Shown here: positions 23,853 through 25,130 of the stretch, piece after piece
Layout of the letters: every line of letters starts with the position of its first letter
Numbering within the stretch: the first letter of the stretch is position 1
Assembly (NCBI GenBank): GCA_964351745.1
Contig: CAYGPI010000036.1
Coordinates: forward strand, 1-25,130
From: CAYNJF01 sp964351745
GTDB lineage: Bacteria; Pseudomonadota; Gammaproteobacteria; Berkiellales; Berkiellaceae
Direction of reading: 5' to 3'
Length of the DNA stretch: 25,130 bases
Made by a program: the position numbers and the translations under genes
The notes under the pieces: generated by a model
Told to the model about the DNA's origin: nothing
What the model saw: the letters and a program-made list of their open reading frames with translations, nothing else
The model's database searches: none

Positions 23853-24008
23853 TTGTTCATAGACAGGAGCTTCACGATTCTATAAAAAGCAAGACATTTA
23901 CCTGGTTCGATTTTATTTAGTATAAATTTATGTTTTGGTTTTTTATATAGAGAGCTTCAATAAAATTCAAATCATTCATCATGCTATAGCCTCTACGAGG
24001 CATGCGGC

Positions 24009-24021
24009 GTGATAATATCAC
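24009..24021. repeat. Palindrome GTGATA-A-TATCAC
   Basis: A perfect six-base inverted repeat around one A, immediately downstream of the frameshifted small gene. A second small hairpin, GCCTC-TAC-GAGGC, lies at 23989-24001. Neither has a U-tract. They could mark the end of the small gene or be binding sites. No gene is supported between tyrS and 24022; a 21-codon minus-strand frame near 23920-23985 is too short to call. Confidence 0.3.
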
Positions 24022-24022
24022 C

Positions 24023-24311
24023 TTATTTTAATTTAGTGCGTTTTGGTTCGCTATCTGCATTTTTCATCCGCTGATTAAAAACTTCATCACTAATAGCTTT
24101 ATTCCTTTGGTCTTCTTGTACTCTTTTCTGTTGGTATTGTTTTTGTGCAAAAGTGACTTTAAAGAAATGCTCATTCTCAGAGGTTATGTCATTCGTTTCA
24201 AAACTATTAAAGTCAACACCTATGGATTTAGAAGCTTCACTTTTTGAGAGGCTAAATATCGTAAAATTTAGTGCTCTGCATTTTCGCTTTTAGCTGATTG
24301 AGACTAAGCAT
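24023..24311 (-). pseudogene. Small frameshifted gene of unknown function
   Basis: On the minus strand an ATG at 24311 has AGGA 6 bases upstream and opens MLSLNQLKAKMQSTKFYDI, then a TAG. Shifting by one base at the TTT of ATATTTAG (24254-24256) lets reading continue as SLSKSEASKSIGVDF and on for about 75 residues to a TAA. The second part has no start codon of its own until its last 15 codons. The span of 289 bases is 96 codons plus one, as expected for a single inserted T. The restored protein would have 95 polar residues, with a charged Lys/Gln-rich C-terminal half that looks helical (VTFAQKQYQQKRVQEDQRNK). I do not recognise it. A sequencing error is an equal explanation. Confidence 0.55.
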
Positions 24312-24480
24312 AGAAAATCCTGATTATTTACCACCATACTATTCATTTGAGCCAATAAATTTGGCTAGAAATTCATTTATTCTCCATTACTGCGGCAGCC
24401 GAATTAGCTCACATTGAATGTAGCCCTATGAGGCAGAGGTATTCTTTGGCTTATATTTAAAGTAACCAAGGAGGGTTGCA

Positions 24481-24612
24481 GTGGGGATTGAGTCGATTAA
24501 AGACTACCTACACGCAAAGAGAGAGTCGTTTATAAATATGGTGTGCTCTCACGATTCAAGAATGGAATGCAATCTTCCCATCAATATGACTCAACAGTTT
24601 GCTATCACATGA
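24481..24612 (+). CDS. Possible 43-residue small protein
   Basis: A GTG-started frame of 43 codons preceded by a near-perfect ribosome site AAGGAGGG, 5 bases away. The product starts VGIESIKDYLHAKRES and has two cysteines; it has no membrane segment. An in-frame stop lies just upstream, so this is not the end of a longer frame. I recognise no family. The strong ribosome site is the only support, and a decayed gene is possible. Confidence 0.35.
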   Translation: MGIESIKDYLHAKRESFINMVCSHDSRMECNLPINMTQQFAIT

Positions 24613-24860
24613 TAACTTATAATAATTTTTGTCATATTCAATAGGGAAAGAAATCCTTTATATAGATTATTAGTGTAAGCCTAGAGTCTCATGCCCAGGG
24701 CAATAGCTGGGTGATTCAGTAAAGAGTCTATTAAACAGATTAAGTATGTTTGTTCACGCTATTATATATAGGGCATCCAATTATTATCTACCTGACTTAT
24801 AGTTGAAAAAGAAAGCTAAAAAATAAGTCAATTAGCCTAATATTAACATCTTGAAACTAA
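24613..24860. other. AT-rich region upstream of rRNA promoter
   Basis: No gene, tRNA or mobile element can be supported here. CCCAG/CTGGG (about 24692-24708) is a short hairpin without U-tract. The sequence becomes increasingly A/T-rich toward the rRNA promoter. Confidence 0.4.
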
Positions 24861-24911
24861 ATGAAAATAAATGAAAATAATAGTTGACCTTCGTTCAGAA
24901 AAGCGTAGAAT
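24861..24911 (+). promoter_or_regulatory. Strong rRNA-type promoter with UP-like repeat
   Basis: TTGACC (24884-24889) and TAGAAT (24906-24911) are separated by 16 bases, the spacing of rrn P1 promoters. Directly upstream is an exact tandem repeat of the ten bases ATGAAAATAA (24861-24880), an A-rich block like an UP element. Transcription would start near 24918. DksA/ppGpp control would be expected of a promoter of this kind. Confidence 0.7.
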
Positions 24912-24917
24912 TCTTTT

Positions 24918-25130
24918 TCTCGGCAAACAACACGTCGAGAATGTTAACGGCAACTTTTATAATAATAAGAAAATTAGCGCGTTAACTTGAAATTTCGGAT
25001 GGTGCGTTAATCGCACCTCCTTTTAAGAAACAAACACGTAAGTGATAAATTTCTTTAAATCGTTCTTTAAAATATTGAAATACCATAATTTGTGTGTGGG
25101 CCTCGTTGAGAGGAAAGACCTTGTCTGGGT
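24918..25130 (+). other. rRNA operon leader, cut by window end
   Basis: After the promoter come a boxB-like hairpin, TCTCG/CGAGA (24918-24922 and 24936-24940), and a terminator-like hairpin at 24997-25024. A boxA-like GTTCTTTAAAA follows (25062-25072), with a partial copy TTCTTTAAAT at 25051-25060. TTTGTGTGTGGGC near 25090 resembles the conserved block after boxA in E. coli rrn leaders (CTGTGTGGGC). The start of mature 16S rRNA is not reached. A 23S-first operon cannot be excluded. Confidence 0.7.
24997..25024 (+). terminator. Terminator-like hairpin inside rRNA leader
   Basis: GGA-t-GGTGCG (24997-25006) pairs with CGCACCTCC (25012-25020) across the loop TTAAT, nine pairs with one bulged T, followed by TTTT. 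By shape this is an intrinsic terminator, yet it lies between the rRNA promoter and boxA. It may end a short transcript of about 105 bases or act as an attenuator. Confidence 0.5.

Noticed and set aside
25012..25024. CACCTCCTTT as the true end of a 16S rRNA gene
   Set aside because: The sequence before it does not match the conserved 16S 3' region, and the motif is explained as the right arm of a hairpin.

Overview
The window reads as the chromosome of an AT-rich gammaproteobacterium (roughly 40% GC by eye). The gene set is gammaproteobacterial: PcnB, DksA with a full zinc finger, SfsA, ErpA, HemL, a HemJ-type protein and PhaR. The string hemJ / DUF6776-like protein / erpA / anmK / M23 peptidase / tyrS, followed by what looks like an rRNA operon leader, is an arrangement I remember from Pseudomonas and relatives. 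Several features suggest a host-associated or Legionella/Coxiella-like lineage, but I cannot place it firmly. Nearly all genes are intact housekeeping genes. I see no insertion sequence, prophage, CRISPR array or tRNA.

Layout. (1) 194-3668 (+): pcnB-folK-pgi, tightly packed and closed by a bidirectional terminator. (2) 3726-3974 (-): a small peptide with a double-glycine leader. (3) 4186-6939 (+): acetyl-CoA synthetase, then the polyhydroxyalkanoate regulator phaR. (4) 6988-8597 (-): dksA, a nitroreductase and a small membrane protein, with a long, hairpin-rich dksA leader. (5) 8953-9705 (+): sfsA with altered nuclease motif residues. It runs tail to tail into a second double-glycine peptide (9702-9947, -), which follows hemL and a kinase/ATPase fusion (10016-12813, -). 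(6) 12931-15294 (-): a NagB/LmbE fusion that begins with a signal peptide. (7) 15596-16591 (+): an APH-fold kinase. (8) 16605-17892 (-): a YaiI-family protein and an SDR oxidoreductase that also carries a signal peptide. (9) 18045-18212 (+): rubredoxin, 55 codons. (10) 18256-23852: the conserved hemJ...tyrS block. (11) 23853-25130: about 1.3 kb with only a frameshifted small gene, one possible 43-codon gene and the promoter and leader of an rRNA operon whose mature gene lies beyond the window.

How the genes fit together. Central metabolism is represented by pgi, acs and phaR (acetyl-CoA supply and storage granules). Cell-wall or amino-sugar handling is represented by anmK, the M23 peptidase and possibly the exported NagB/LmbE protein. 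hemL and hemJ belong to tetrapyrrole synthesis, and erpA and rubredoxin to iron-based redox chemistry. PcnB, DksA, TyrS and the rRNA operon belong to gene expression.

The most unusual material is in two themes. Two solitary bacteriocin-like precursors have matching 15-residue double-glycine leaders and nearly equal mature lengths (67 and 66 residues), with no transporter or immunity gene recognised nearby. Two enzymes of normally cytoplasmic families, NagB/LmbE and SDR, start with apparent Sec signal peptides, and both show changes at expected active-site residues.
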